A stretch of 64,000 bases of DNA from Bacteroidia bacterium 43-41. Lineage in GTDB: Bacteria > Bacteroidota > Bacteroidia > Bacteroidales > Dysgonomonadaceae. Positions 26,589 through 34,498 of this stretch are shown here, piece after piece. Both the position numbers and the translations under genes were made by a program. Position 1 is the stretch's first letter. Each line of letters starts with the position of its first letter. The notes beneath the pieces were generated by a model. That model did not search any database, had not been told where the DNA came from, and was given only the letters and a program-made list of their open reading frames with translations. The stretch covers positions 1 through 64,000 of the forward strand of contig MKTD01000057.1 of the NCBI GenBank assembly GCA_001898165.1, written 5' to 3'.

Positions 26589-27890
26589 ATGGACAGAAAA
26601 GTTTTTTATATCTCAATGGGTATTTTGGCCGTTATGTACTTTGTCTTCGGTCTGGTATCATGGATTAATGCAATCCTTATTCCTTACTTCAAAATTGCTC
26701 TTGAACTGACACATTTTCAATCATATTTTGTTACTTTTGCCTTCTATATTGCCTATTTTGTGATGGCCATCCCGTCAGGTTTATTATTAAATAGAACGGG
26801 ATATAAAAAAGGAATCATGTACGGATTCATATTCCTGTCGTTTGGTGCTCTTATCTTTATCCCGGCTGCTTTTATGCGGCAATACGCCGTTTTTCTCGCG
26901 GGATTGTATTGCCTGGGAACAGGGCTTGCCGTTCTTCAAACAGCGGCAAACCCTTACGTCACCATGATTGGGTCAATCGACAGTGCAGCACGACGAATGA
27001 GCGTGATGGGAATTTTTAACAAGTCTGCGGGCATCATCGCACCTTTGCTTTTTGCGGCAGTAGTGTTCAAATCGGCCGATAATACTACTTTTGCATTACT
27101 TGAGGCAGGTACGCTTTCCGATATAGAAAAAAATATTATCCTTCAGGAACTGATTCGAAGGGTGATTGTCCCATATGCCATTCTTGCCATTTTTTTACTA
27201 TTCGTAGGTATTGGGATAAGGTATTCAGTATTGCCGGAGATAGAGGCCGGAGAAAGTAAGACAGGAGGAGAAGATAATACGAATGTCCCCAGGAAGTCCC
27301 TTCTGGATTATCCTTATCTTATCTTTGGAGCTATCGCAATCTTTTTGCATGTGGGTACACAGGTTGTGGCAATAGATACTATTATCAATTATGCCGGGTC
27401 GATGGGTATCGGCCTATTGGATGCGAAATTTTTTCCATCCTATACGCTTACATGTACAATTATAGGCTATATATTGGGCATCTTGCTCATTCCCCGGTTT
27501 ATTTCGCAAAATGCCGCTTTAAAGTTTTGTACTGTGCTCGGGTTACTCCTTTCTTTGGGAGTAGTGTTTGCCAATCATACCGTTTCACTATTCGGACATA
27601 CGGGAAACATCTCAATATGGTTTCTGGCTTCAATAGGATTTCCTAACGCGTTGATATATGCAGGTATCTGGCCTTTATCGATTCACAACTTGGGTAAATT
27701 CACCAAAACAGGATCTTCCCTTTTGATCATGGGATTGAGTGGTAATGCCATCCTGCCACTAATCTATGGTGCGATAGGGGATCATCATGGCTTAAGAGCA
27801 GGATATTGGGTGTTGATTCCGTGCTTTCTCTATTTGGTATGGTTTGCTTTTCATGGGCATATGATTAATCATTGGAAAAGAGTAAAATGA
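26589..27890 (+). CDS. FucP-family sugar:proton symporter (MFS)
   Basis: The 433-residue inner-membrane protein has 12 predicted hydrophobic segments and the FucP/NagP-type opening (YFVFGLVSWINAILIPYFK). The central part has CLGTGLAVLQTAANPYVTMIGS, and the second half has GFPNALIYAGIWPLSIHNLGKFT, both diagnostic of the sugar symporters of this family. It is the last gene of the locus, 84 bp after the GH109 gene. It would carry the released monosaccharide, probably GalNAc or GlcNAc, into the cytoplasm, where the NagB-like enzyme could act after phosphorylation. No kinase or deacetylase (NagA) gene is present in the window. Confidence 0.93.
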   Translation: MDRKVFYISMGILAVMYFVFGLVSWINAILIPYFKIALELTHFQSYFVTFAFYIAYFVMAIPSGLLLNRTGYKKGIMYGFIFLSFGALIFIPAAFMRQYAVFLAGLYCLGTGLAVLQTAANPYVTMIGSIDSAARRMSVMGIFNKSAGIIAPLLFAAVVFKSADNTTFALLEAGTLSDIEKNIILQELIRRVIVPYAILAIFLLFVGIGIRYSVLPEIEAGESKTGGEDNTNVPRKSLLDYPYLIFGAIAIFLHVGTQVVAIDTIINYAGSMGIGLLDAKFFPSYTLTCTIIGYILGILLIPRFISQNAALKFCTVLGLLLSLGVVFANHTVSLFGHTGNISIWFLASIGFPNALIYAGIWPLSIHNLGKFTKTGSSLLIMGLSGNAILPLIYGAIGDHHGLRAGYWVLIPCFLYLVWFAFHGHMINHWKRVK

Positions 27891-28185
27891 AATTCCCGAC
27901 CATATCCCGGCCATGGTGTCCACTACCCTGACACCTGCCTGCATCATGGAGGTCGATGTCTGGAAAGGATTGTGATTACTTCGAGGACAAATCTGTCATG
28001 AATTTCGAGAAAATGGTATTTATTGCCATGGATAAAAGTAATTATAATTCTCCGGAAGTAATAAAAAGAGTTTTTTTCCAAGTACGGAGAAAATTAAATC
28101 CCGAGAGTAACAAGTGTCTCAATAAAAAGGCAGTTGCACCTGCAAGTATCAGCGGATATTTTGAAGGAACTTCAAATCCGGGTTA
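27891..28185 (+). other. Intergenic region with unsupported 84-residue ORF
   Basis: A frame at 27956-28210 (MSGKDCDYFEDKSVMNFEK...) is open but has no recognisable family, no signal and a convergent overlap with the PAP2 gene. It may be chance or a remnant. No other gene is seen. Confidence 0.3.
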
Positions 28186-28206
28186 TTCTGTTTTCAAAAA
28201 ACAGAA
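28186..28206. terminator. AT-rich convergent hairpin
   Basis: TTCTGTTTT and AAAACAGAA form a perfect 9-bp stem with a three-base loop at the 3' end of the PAP2 gene. A run of A/T on both sides could make it a bidirectional terminator, though it is GC-poor. Confidence 0.4.
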
Positions 28207-28970
28207 ATGAAACTTAGTCCCAATCCTCCCTCATCATAAGTTGGAACAATAAAGGAAGTGAGTTGCTTCTCTTTTTTGCAAAATACTTTTTGAAGATAGG
28301 GGTACGTCCAGTATACTATTTTTGTGGATAAGATGCCGATTCCCGCGCCTGCCACCACATCACTTACCCAGTGTTTATTGTTGTAAATGCGGGAAGCACC
28401 GATAAGCGTTGCCATGCCGTATCCGCCGATACTTATCCATACCGATTGATTTTTATATTCCTGATGGAGAAATTCAGCAGCCACAAAGGCCGTAGCTGTA
28501 TGGCCGGAAGGGAACGAATAGCGGTTTGAACCATCGGGGCGTTCGCGTGAAGTGGCGTGTTTGACAGGGGAAACGATGCCGGCTTCCAATATATTGCTCA
28601 ATCCGTAAAGGATGAGCATGTCAGGCATTTTGTGGGTGCTGCTCACCCCGCACAACTTCATTCCAAAGGCTGCAACCGCCGGGGAAAATTGAAGATAATT
28701 GTCCCAACTGTTGTGCCACATGGAATTGTCTTTGAGCAGTTCATTTTTAGTTGAATAATCTAACTGCCGGATTGCACCGAAATTAAATGAAAGCGCCCCA
28801 TAAACGATCATTGCCGAAGGTACTGCGATGCTGATGGCTCCTGTGATTTTGTTTGCTTGCTTTTGCCCTGTAGGAATAGTATCCGATATGTTTACCGTAT
28901 CCTGTGCAGACAGAAGAAAAGGATAGGCCAGTGAAAAACAGAGGATTACCAAGATCTTCAAATTGTTCAT
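28194..28970 (-). CDS. PAP2-family lipid phosphatase
   Basis: I choose the start at 28970 (MNNLKILV), 258 residues, because it leads directly into a signal peptide (ending LLSAQ); the frame continues 21 bp further upstream across a palindrome. The three phosphatase motifs are intact: KHATSRERP (KX6RP), FPSGHTATAF (PSGH) and SRIYNNKHWVSDV (SRX5HX3D). Family members dephosphorylate lipids such as undecaprenyl pyrophosphate, lipid A or phosphatidylglycerophosphate at the periplasmic face of a membrane. The gene follows a response regulator-kinase pair on the same strand, 77 bp downstream of the kinase gene, so it is probably their target or partner. Confidence 0.9.
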   Translation of the reverse strand: MNNLKILVILCFSLAYPFLLSAQDTVNISDTIPTGQKQANKITGAISIAVPSAMIVYGALSFNFGAIRQLDYSTKNELLKDNSMWHNSWDNYLQFSPAVAAFGMKLCGVSSTHKMPDMLILYGLSNILEAGIVSPVKHATSRERPDGSNRYSFPSGHTATAFVAAEFLHQEYKNQSVWISIGGYGMATLIGASRIYNNKHWVSDVVAGAGIGILSTKIVYWTYPYLQKVFCKKEKQLTSFIVPTYDEGGLGLSFISVF

Positions 28971-28995
28971 CTTTGTATGTTTGAAATACAAAGAT
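28969..28995. promoter_or_regulatory. Palindrome overlapping PAP2 start
   Basis: ATCTTTGTAT and ATACAAAGAT form a perfect 10-bp inverted repeat with a 7-base spacer. It overlaps the PAP2 start codon and lies between the kinase and PAP2 genes. It could be a regulator-binding site or an RNA hairpin masking the start. Confidence 0.55.
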
Positions 28996-29047
28996 GAAAG
29001 GTGATTTTGAAGAAATTTTGAATTGATCCCCAGAAATGCGAAAAAGG

Positions 29048-30334
29048 TCAGCCAAAAACGACGGAGAACCGATGCATTCCGTTTTCGTAATCATAGGCAA
29101 TGTCCCATCCGTATTGAACACAAATTTGCTTTACAATGGCAAGTCCGAGCCCGCTGCCTTTTACTTTCTCGTTCATTTGTCCGAAACGGTGAAACAGCAT
29201 TTTCCGGTTTAAACTTTTTCCGGTTCCCGTATTACAAACAACCAGCTTGTTTTGTTCCAGCTCCACAGAGAGGTTGCCGTTGGGGGCATTGTGTTTGATT
29301 GCATTCGTAATCAAATTATTTACCAGGCTCTCCAACAGAGTCCTGTTTGCCTGGATCATCAGGCTTTTATTGCCTGTTTTGATGGTTGTTGTGATATGAT
29401 TGGCTTCGGCCTGTTCCAAGAGAAATGGCAGGAGATTATCCAGAATTTCGACGACATTCAGGTCTTGTGTATCCAGAAACTGCAAGTTGTCTATTTTCGC
29501 TAACAACAACAAGTTCTTATTCATTCTTGTCAGGCGTGAAGTTGCTTCGTATAATGATTGTATGATTTGCATTTGGCTTTCACTTAAATCCTGTTGTTGC
29601 AGCATGATGTCCAATTTAGACTGGAAGACGGCCAAGGGGGTTTGCATCTCATGAGAAGCATTTTCCGTAAATTCTTTTTGTATTTTATATGCCTGGACAC
29701 TGTTGGCTATCAATATTTCGACTGCCTTATTTAATTGGGAAAATTCACGAACATTATTCGCGTGGAAAACGGGAATCTCACTGTTCCGGATGTTAAATCT
29801 CCTTATTTCGGACAACGTTTGATAAAACGGCCTCCAAAGTTTTTTGTACAGGAGATGGGTGATAATAACAAACCCGATCAATAAAATAGAGAAAAATATC
29901 AGATGGAGAATCGTTCCGAATTGAATGATCTTTTTTGCTTCATAAATGCTTAAATGAATAGAGAGGATATAATCCTTTCCTTCGATTTTTATTCTTGAGT
30001 AGAGGATCCGGCAGGATATGTTCTCTTTCTCATGTTCATCGTAGCATTCGGAAGTAACAAAACGGGATGTTTCCGTTTGTCCGTCGTCAGGCAGGATTTT
30101 CTTGTCGATATTGAACTTGTTCCATAACGGAATTTCGTCCACTCGAAGTGTGTTCAGGCCTTTTTTGCAGACTTCATCTTTTTGTCCGAGCAGGTACTCA
30201 TCTATTTCGTGAATGTAGTATCTTTGGTAGTAAAAATAATAGAAAGGCAGGGCAATAAGGAGCAGCAAGATTCCAAATACCACGTAATAACTCAATGTTT
30301 TACTCAATAACTTTCTTTTTTTTATTCTATCCAT
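29048..30334 (-). CDS. Sensor histidine kinase
   Basis: The 428-residue membrane kinase has two membrane helices (about 15-37 and 138-162) enclosing a roughly 100-residue periplasmic sensor domain with two or three Cys (ECYDEH, NISCRI). A HAMP-like linker follows. The phosphoacceptor box is ASHEMQTPLAV (His228), the N box is NNLITNAIKHN and the G box is GSGLGLAIVKQI. The usual G1 DxGxG block is weak here (VVCNTGTGKS). It overlaps the response regulator gene by 13 bp and forms a two-component system with it. The PAP2 phosphatase downstream suggests an envelope-stress or lipid-modification role, by inference. Confidence 0.93.
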   Translation of the reverse strand: MDRIKKRKLLSKTLSYYVVFGILLLLIALPFYYFYYQRYYIHEIDEYLLGQKDEVCKKGLNTLRVDEIPLWNKFNIDKKILPDDGQTETSRFVTSECYDEHEKENISCRILYSRIKIEGKDYILSIHLSIYEAKKIIQFGTILHLIFFSILLIGFVIITHLLYKKLWRPFYQTLSEIRRFNIRNSEIPVFHANNVREFSQLNKAVEILIANSVQAYKIQKEFTENASHEMQTPLAVFQSKLDIMLQQQDLSESQMQIIQSLYEATSRLTRMNKNLLLLAKIDNLQFLDTQDLNVVEILDNLLPFLLEQAEANHITTTIKTGNKSLMIQANRTLLESLVNNLITNAIKHNAPNGNLSVELEQNKLVVCNTGTGKSLNRKMLFHRFGQMNEKVKGSGLGLAIVKQICVQYGWDIAYDYENGMHRFSVVFG

Positions 30335-30999
30335 TTATATCCTACTCCGTATATGGTTTTGATGGAATCGTTATTATGGCCTGCTTTATATAATTTTCCT
30401 TTCAGGTTTTTAATGTGCGCATAGACAAAATCCTGGTTGTCGAGCATATCTGCCATGTCACCCGAAAGGTGTTCTGCCAGTGCATTTTTAGATACAACCC
30501 TATTCTTGTTGCCAATCAAAAACAACAATAAATCGAACTCCTTTTTAGTAAGGACAACTTCTTCCTCGTTAAAAAAAACTTCTTTTGATAGCAGGTTGAT
30601 CGTTAGTCCGTTTGATGTAATGATATTATTACTCGAATATTGTGCCCTGCGGATCAATGCATAAATTCGCACGCCTAACTCCGACATGTGGAAAGGCTTG
30701 GAAAGGTAATCGTCCGCTCCGATATGGATACCTTTGATTCTATCGTCTAATGAGCCTTTAGCCGAGATAATGATAACTCCCGTTTTCTTTTTTTCTTTTT
30801 TCAATGTTTCCAATAGGGATAAACCGTCGCCGTCAGGAAGCATCAGGTCAAGCAGGATGCAATCGTAATCATACAACGTAATGCGCTCAATGGCATTGTT
30901 GTATGTCGCAGCATGTTCGCAAAGATAGTCCTGTTTCGACAGGTATTCTACTATGCTTTGAGCCAATTCGGCTTCATCTTCGATCAATAAGATTTTCAT
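30322..30999 (-). CDS. OmpR/PhoB-family response regulator
   Basis: I start it at 30999 (MKILLIEDEA), 225 residues, since the receiver domain begins exactly there. The receiver (1-120) has the acidic pocket EDE, phosphoacceptor Asp51 (LLDLMLPDG) and conserved Lys (IISAKGS). The C-terminal winged helix (about 128-225) has LTKKEFDLLLFLIGNKNRVVS and KTIYGVGYKWIE. It partners with the overlapping kinase gene and probably controls the PAP2 gene in the same operon. There is no recognisable -33/-7 promoter with confidence upstream. Confidence 0.95.
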   Translation of the reverse strand: MKILLIEDEAELAQSIVEYLSKQDYLCEHAATYNNAIERITLYDYDCILLDLMLPDGDGLSLLETLKKEKKKTGVIIISAKGSLDDRIKGIHIGADDYLSKPFHMSELGVRIYALIRRAQYSSNNIITSNGLTINLLSKEVFFNEEEVVLTKKEFDLLLFLIGNKNRVVSKNALAEHLSGDMADMLDNQDFVYAHIKNLKGKLYKAGHNNDSIKTIYGVGYKWIE

Positions 31000-31136
31000 G
31001 CGATAAAGGTACAAATCTTAGCGATTCTGTTTATTTAAAACCTGCGTTTTCTTGGTTAAATAATTTAAGTTTCGCGTAGTTGCGGTTGTGAAAAATAATT
31101 TTGCATCGTTGGCGCTAACAAAGTAACTTAATATTG

Positions 31137-31166
31137 CATCATCAATCCAAAAAATATGTAATTTTG
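31137..31166 (+). promoter_or_regulatory. Orphan plus-strand promoter-like element
   Basis: A TTG near 31135-31137 and TAATTTTG at 31159-31166 (exact TAnnTTTG) are separated by about 21 bp, close to Bacteroidota spacing. Transcription would begin near 31172, in a region with no plus-strand gene, and would immediately enter the hairpin at 31180-31211. Confidence 0.35.
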
Positions 31167-31171
31167 CACCG

Positions 31172-31211
31172 TAAAAACAGCAGGCGGCTAAACTCACGTT
31201 CTGCCGCCTGC
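31172..31211 (-). terminator. Terminator of the sigma/DUF4252 operon
   Basis: GCAGGCGGC (31180-31188) and GCCGCCTGC (31203-31211) make a perfect 9-bp GC-rich stem. On the minus strand it is followed by a T-run (31173-31177), the right polarity to end the operon whose last gene stops at 31261. Confidence 0.8.
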
Positions 31212-31260
31212 CCATCGTTTAAATATAAAAAAGAAAAAAGTTATTTGTGCTTTCCCGGGT

Positions 31261-31776
31261 TTAACTGCCCGGGTCAGTTGTTTTTTCTTCAGCTTCACCT
31301 TCCCGCAACGAGCTGGAAATTTTCGAAATCGAATTGAAATCTATATTTCCCGAAACCGTAATTATGGTTAGTTTGCTGTCGTCATCCAATGCAATAAGGA
31401 TAAGGTCCTGCGTTTTCTCGTCAATTTTTTTCATCAGGATATTTATCTTCGACCTTCTCTCATTCACCGAGACCACTTCCTTGTATTCCGTGAATTCACT
31501 GAATGCCATCTCCTTTGCCTTTTCAAAATAATACTTTGAGTCGGCTTTATTCTCTGTCGTGATAATGCGGATACTATTCAGTTCGCGAAAAGTTGTTTTT
31601 AGTTCTTCGTCGCTGGTATTCGAAGCCATTTTGTTAAGCATCGCCTTTCCTATGTTCACGTTACTTACTGGACGTTCCGTTTCGACGCACTCCTTCAGAA
31701 ACTTCGTAATGAAATCGTTCGCGAAAATCGATGTTGCCGAAAACAAAATAAACAGGACCAAAAAAGTTCTTTTCAT
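31261..31776 (-). CDS. DUF4252 family secreted protein
   Basis: The 171-residue product has a signal peptide (ending TSIFAND, about residue 20) and reads as a DUF4252 protein, a family found in Bacteroidota next to ECF sigma/anti-sigma genes. Landmarks are FTEYKEVVSVNERRSKINILMKK (positions about 90-115) and LIALDDDSKLTIITVSGNID. The molecular function is unknown. Its start overlaps the stop of the membrane protein gene by 4 bp (ATGA), so it is translated with it. It probably acts in the envelope pathway controlled by the sigma factor, by context only. Confidence 0.85.
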   Translation of the reverse strand: MKRTFLVLFILFSATSIFANDFITKFLKECVETERPVSNVNIGKAMLNKMASNTSDEELKTTFRELNSIRIITTENKADSKYYFEKAKEMAFSEFTEYKEVVSVNERRSKINILMKKIDEKTQDLILIALDDDSKLTIITVSGNIDFNSISKISSSLREGEAEEKTTDPGS

Positions 31777-32336
31777 AGATTTTCAGGTTTGATGTTATTG
31801 TTTGAATCCGGATTATATAATGGAATCCCTGAACTTAACGAGTCGATCTCCGACCAGTCCAACTTTAAATTATCCAATTGCTCCAGCGATTTAACGGAGG
31901 CCTCTTCGGTGGCTTGCAATGCCTCGGAAAGCTTTTCCAGAGCCAATGTGGCTTGTTGTATGGCGGCATCCGGATCGTTGTATGTTTCTGCAAAAACCTG
32001 ATTGTTTTGTCTGGCGAAAAAGAAAACGGATATCCCGATTCCCGCAATAAGGATAACCGATGCGGCAATGCGCAGGAAAGGCTCGAATATTTTTATGGTG
32101 ATGTACTGTTTCTGCCTGCCGGCCTTGCGGATCGATGCTTCGAGCCTCTTTTCGAAATCACTGCTCAACTCCATCGTTTGGTGGCCTTGTTTATAGGCAA
32201 ACAGGGGAACAAACTGCAGCAGATCTTCGGGGACATCGCCGAAGTTGAAGAATTCCTGTAACTCCTGTTCTTCCGGGACTGATGTCTCGCAATTCCAGTA
32301 ATTTTCCAGCAATGTATGTATTCTTTCGATATTCAT
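31773..32336 (-). CDS. Membrane protein, probable anti-sigma factor
   Basis: The 187-residue product has a cytoplasmic N-terminal part (1-88), a single membrane helix (about 89-108, RIAASVILIAGIGISVFFFA) and a periplasmic helical part rich in Ala/Glu/Leu. Its opening (IHTLLENYWNCETSVPEEQEL) resembles the zf-HC2-like start of Bacteroidota anti-sigma factors, though zinc ligands are not preserved. It sits directly after the ECF sigma gene, sharing one base (TAATG). Gene order and topology make it the likely membrane partner that holds the sigma factor inactive. No conserved anti-sigma motif confirms this. Confidence 0.7.
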   Translation of the reverse strand: MNIERIHTLLENYWNCETSVPEEQELQEFFNFGDVPEDLLQFVPLFAYKQGHQTMELSSDFEKRLEASIRKAGRQKQYITIKIFEPFLRIAASVILIAGIGISVFFFARQNNQVFAETYNDPDAAIQQATLALEKLSEALQATEEASVKSLEQLDNLKLDWSEIDSLSSGIPLYNPDSNNNIKPENL

Positions 32337-32842
32337 TATTGTTTACCCGATAATAATTCTTTCATTTTACTCCTTGCCCTGAAAAGGTTCACTTTAACCA
32401 AATCTTCGCTGATATCCAACGCTTCAGCTATTTCCCTGTAGCTCATCCCTTCAATTTCACGAAGTTGAAACACCATTTTCTGATTCTCCGGCAGTCTGTC
32501 GATACATCTATATATTAATGTGTTTCTTTCGGTCTCAACCAGTTTGAAATACGGCGTTATGTTATCTGTGAAAACTCCGCTTTCCGATTCAGGAGCAATA
32601 TTTTCTGTTTTCCTTATCGATAGAGCCTCCACTCTGTCGAATGCTAAGTTTTTTGTTGTGCGGAAGCAATAAGCTTCCAGATTTTCGATGTTATCCCACT
32701 CCTCATTTTTCGTCCAAAGCTTCAGAAACACATCCTGTACGATGTCTTCTGCTTCGGCGGAATCTCTCACGATGCTCCACGCAAGCCGGAAGAGTTTATC
32801 CTTTAGCGGCAAAATGACCCGATGGAATTTATCGTGACTCAT
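32336..32842 (-). CDS. ECF-subfamily RNA polymerase sigma factor
   Basis: The 168-residue sigma factor has region 2 (AWSIVRDSAEAEDIVQDVFLKLW, about 19-42, with the -10-binding YCFRTTKNLAFDRV) and region 4 (LPENQKMVFQLREIEGMSYREIAEALDIS... up to MKELL). It directs RNA polymerase to a small regulon in response to a signal relayed by the membrane protein encoded next to it. A -7-like box for the primary sigma factor lies about 44-51 bp upstream. It is the first gene of a three-gene operon ending at a clear terminator. The inducing signal is not shown. Confidence 0.95.
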   Translation of the reverse strand: MSHDKFHRVILPLKDKLFRLAWSIVRDSAEAEDIVQDVFLKLWTKNEEWDNIENLEAYCFRTTKNLAFDRVEALSIRKTENIAPESESGVFTDNITPYFKLVETERNTLIYRCIDRLPENQKMVFQLREIEGMSYREIAEALDISEDLVKVNLFRARSKMKELLSGKQ

Positions 32843-32885
32843 TATAAAGGTGACGGTTGAGGGTTGAAAAAGTTACAGTTGAATA

Positions 32886-32893
32886 CAAAAATA
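32886..32893 (-). promoter_or_regulatory. Candidate -7 box of the sigma-factor operon
   Basis: TATTTTTG on the minus strand matches TAnnTTTG and lies about 50 bp upstream of the sigma-factor start. No convincing -33 element accompanies it. Confidence 0.4.
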
Positions 32894-33258
32894 TTTTATT
32901 TTTTTTGATTTTTGCCGGATTTGAGGATTTTTTAAGAAAAGTCACCGTCAACAGACGGGGATTTGTTGTTATTCTCTTCAACTTTCGCATGTTTTCTCGG
33001 ATAGTGCATACGGCTAAAGCAGAGATATTTAGATGTTTTACGGGGGTACCCATAGGATGCAAGAAGCGTAAAAAGAAGAGCTGTCCGAAGCGAAGCAAGT
33101 TCTCCTCTTTTAGCTTTTGCGTACTGGAATGGGTCGTAAAATATAGTCAGACGATGATTTAGTCGCAATCCTATAGCTTGCGAAAGTTGAAATAGTTTCT
33201 ATAAAACAGTGCATAAAAAAATTCAATACAGGTTTCTGAAAAAAAACACCGTTTATAA
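32894..33258. other. Divergent intergenic region with imperfect palindrome
   Basis: About 365 bp between the sigma-factor and ribosomal promoters. It holds an imperfect palindrome around a GCGAAG core (roughly 33067-33130: AAAAAGAAGAG facing CTCCTCTTTTA). Similar GCGAAG/CTTCGC motifs recur in intergenic spaces of the ribosomal cluster. No gene is supported. Confidence 0.4.
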
Positions 33259-33290
33259 TTTGCATATCTTATTGATTATTTGTAATTTTG
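33259..33290 (+). promoter_or_regulatory. Primary promoter of the ribosomal cluster
   Basis: TTTG (33259-33262), a 20-bp spacer and TAATTTTG (33283-33290) match the Bacteroidota -33/-7 promoter very well. Transcription would begin near 33297, giving a leader of about 125 nt before rpsL. Confidence 0.8.
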
Positions 33291-33421
33291 TGCCGTTTTT
33301 AACCCCAGGAATGGTGGTTTTTGACGCTAATCATTTGATTATATTTAAGTTATAATTGGGTGGAATTACATAAAGAAATTAAATTTATCAGTAAAATAAA
33401 AGACAAAAAGAAAGTAGAAAA

Positions 33422-33829
33422 ATGCCTACAATTCAACAATTAGTAAGAAAAGGCCGCACGGTTATAGAAGAGAAAAGTAAATCTCGCGCGCTCGATTCGT
33501 GTCCGCAAAGACGCGGTGTGTGTGTAAGGGTTTATACTACCACTCCCAAAAAGCCAAACTCCGCAATGAGGAAAGTGGCTCGTGTACGTTTAACTAACTC
33601 TAAGGAAGTGAATGCCTACATTCCGGGCGAAGGCCACAACTTGCAGGAGCACTCTATCGTATTGGTGCGCGGCGGTCGTGTAAAAGACCTTCCGGGTGTG
33701 CGTTATCACATTGTTCGCGGAACATTGGATACTGCCGGTGTAAATGGCCGTACCCAGCGTCGTTCTAAATATGGAGCCAAGCGTCCTAAACCGGGAGCAG
33801 CCGCTAAGCCGGGTGCAAAAAAGAAATAA
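33422..33829 (+). CDS. rpsL: 30S ribosomal protein S12
   Basis: S12 sits at the decoding centre of the small subunit and helps control accuracy. The 135-residue product has the universal block [18 protein letters not shown] and [13 protein letters not shown]; the Lys residues linked to streptomycin resistance are wild-type. A basic Pro/Ala/Lys-rich tail ([16 protein letters not shown]) ends the protein. It is the first gene of the supercluster, about 125 nt after a strong promoter. A 167-bp gap without a gene separates it from rpsG. Confidence 0.98.
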   Translation: MPTIQQLVRKGRTVIEEKSKSRALDSCPQRRGVCVRVYTTTPKKPNSAMRKVARVRLTNSKEVNAYIPGEGHNLQEHSIVLVRGGRVKDLPGVRYHIVRGTLDTAGVNGRTQRRSKYGAKRPKPGAAAKPGAKKK

Positions 33830-33996
33830 TCCCGCACTAAAAAAGTACGCTTTAATTTATTAAGTTATATTCAAGTAAAATCGTTGTTGGAATTTTTGGG
33901 AAAAGCTACTGACTATAGGTTGAGTAAACGATTCGGTGGAATTGTTGAAGACAGATAAAAAACGGCAACCAAACACAACACAAATTAGTTAAAACA

Positions 33997-34473
33997 ATGA
34001 GAAAGACAAAACCTAAAAAAAGACAGGTTCTTCCCGATCCTGTATATGGTGATGTAAGGGTGACAAAGTTTGTTAACCACCTTATGTATGACGGAAAGAA
34101 AAGCATATCTTACGATATTTTCTATTCCGCGTTAAACACAGTAAAGGCTAAATTGCCCAACGAAGAAAAACCGGCTCTCGAGATTTGGAAAGCCGCATTA
34201 GACAATATAACACCGCAGGTTGAGGTGAAATCACGCCGTGTTGGCGGAGCAACATTTCAGGTGCCTACGGAAATTCGTCCCGAAAGAAAAGAATCCATTT
34301 CAATGAAAAACCTCATTCTTTATGCTCGCAAAAGAGGGGGTAAAACGATGGCAGACAAATTGGCTGCCGAGATTGTTGACGCATATAACAATCAGGGAGG
34401 ATCATACAAACGTAAAGAGGATATGCACAGAATGGCAGAAGCGAACAGGGCTTTTGCACATTTTAGATTTTAA
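33997..34473 (+). CDS. rpsG: 30S ribosomal protein S7
   Basis: S7 nucleates assembly of the 30S head and contacts tRNA in the E site. The 158-residue length is normal. Landmarks are [37 protein letters not shown] and the C-terminal [15 protein letters not shown]. It follows rpsL and precedes fusA by 25 bp, the classic str-operon order. Confidence 0.98.
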   Translation: MRKTKPKKRQVLPDPVYGDVRVTKFVNHLMYDGKKSISYDIFYSALNTVKAKLPNEEKPALEIWKAALDNITPQVEVKSRRVGGATFQVPTEIRPERKESISMKNLILYARKRGGKTMADKLAAEIVDAYNNQGGSYKRKEDMHRMAEANRAFAHFRF

Positions 34474-34498
34474 AAAAACAGACCCATAGGTAAAAAAG

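Noticed and set aside
27956-28210. 84-residue plus-strand frame as a gene
   Set aside because: No homology, signal or context was recognised, and it overlaps the convergent PAP2 gene; kept only as an intergenic note.
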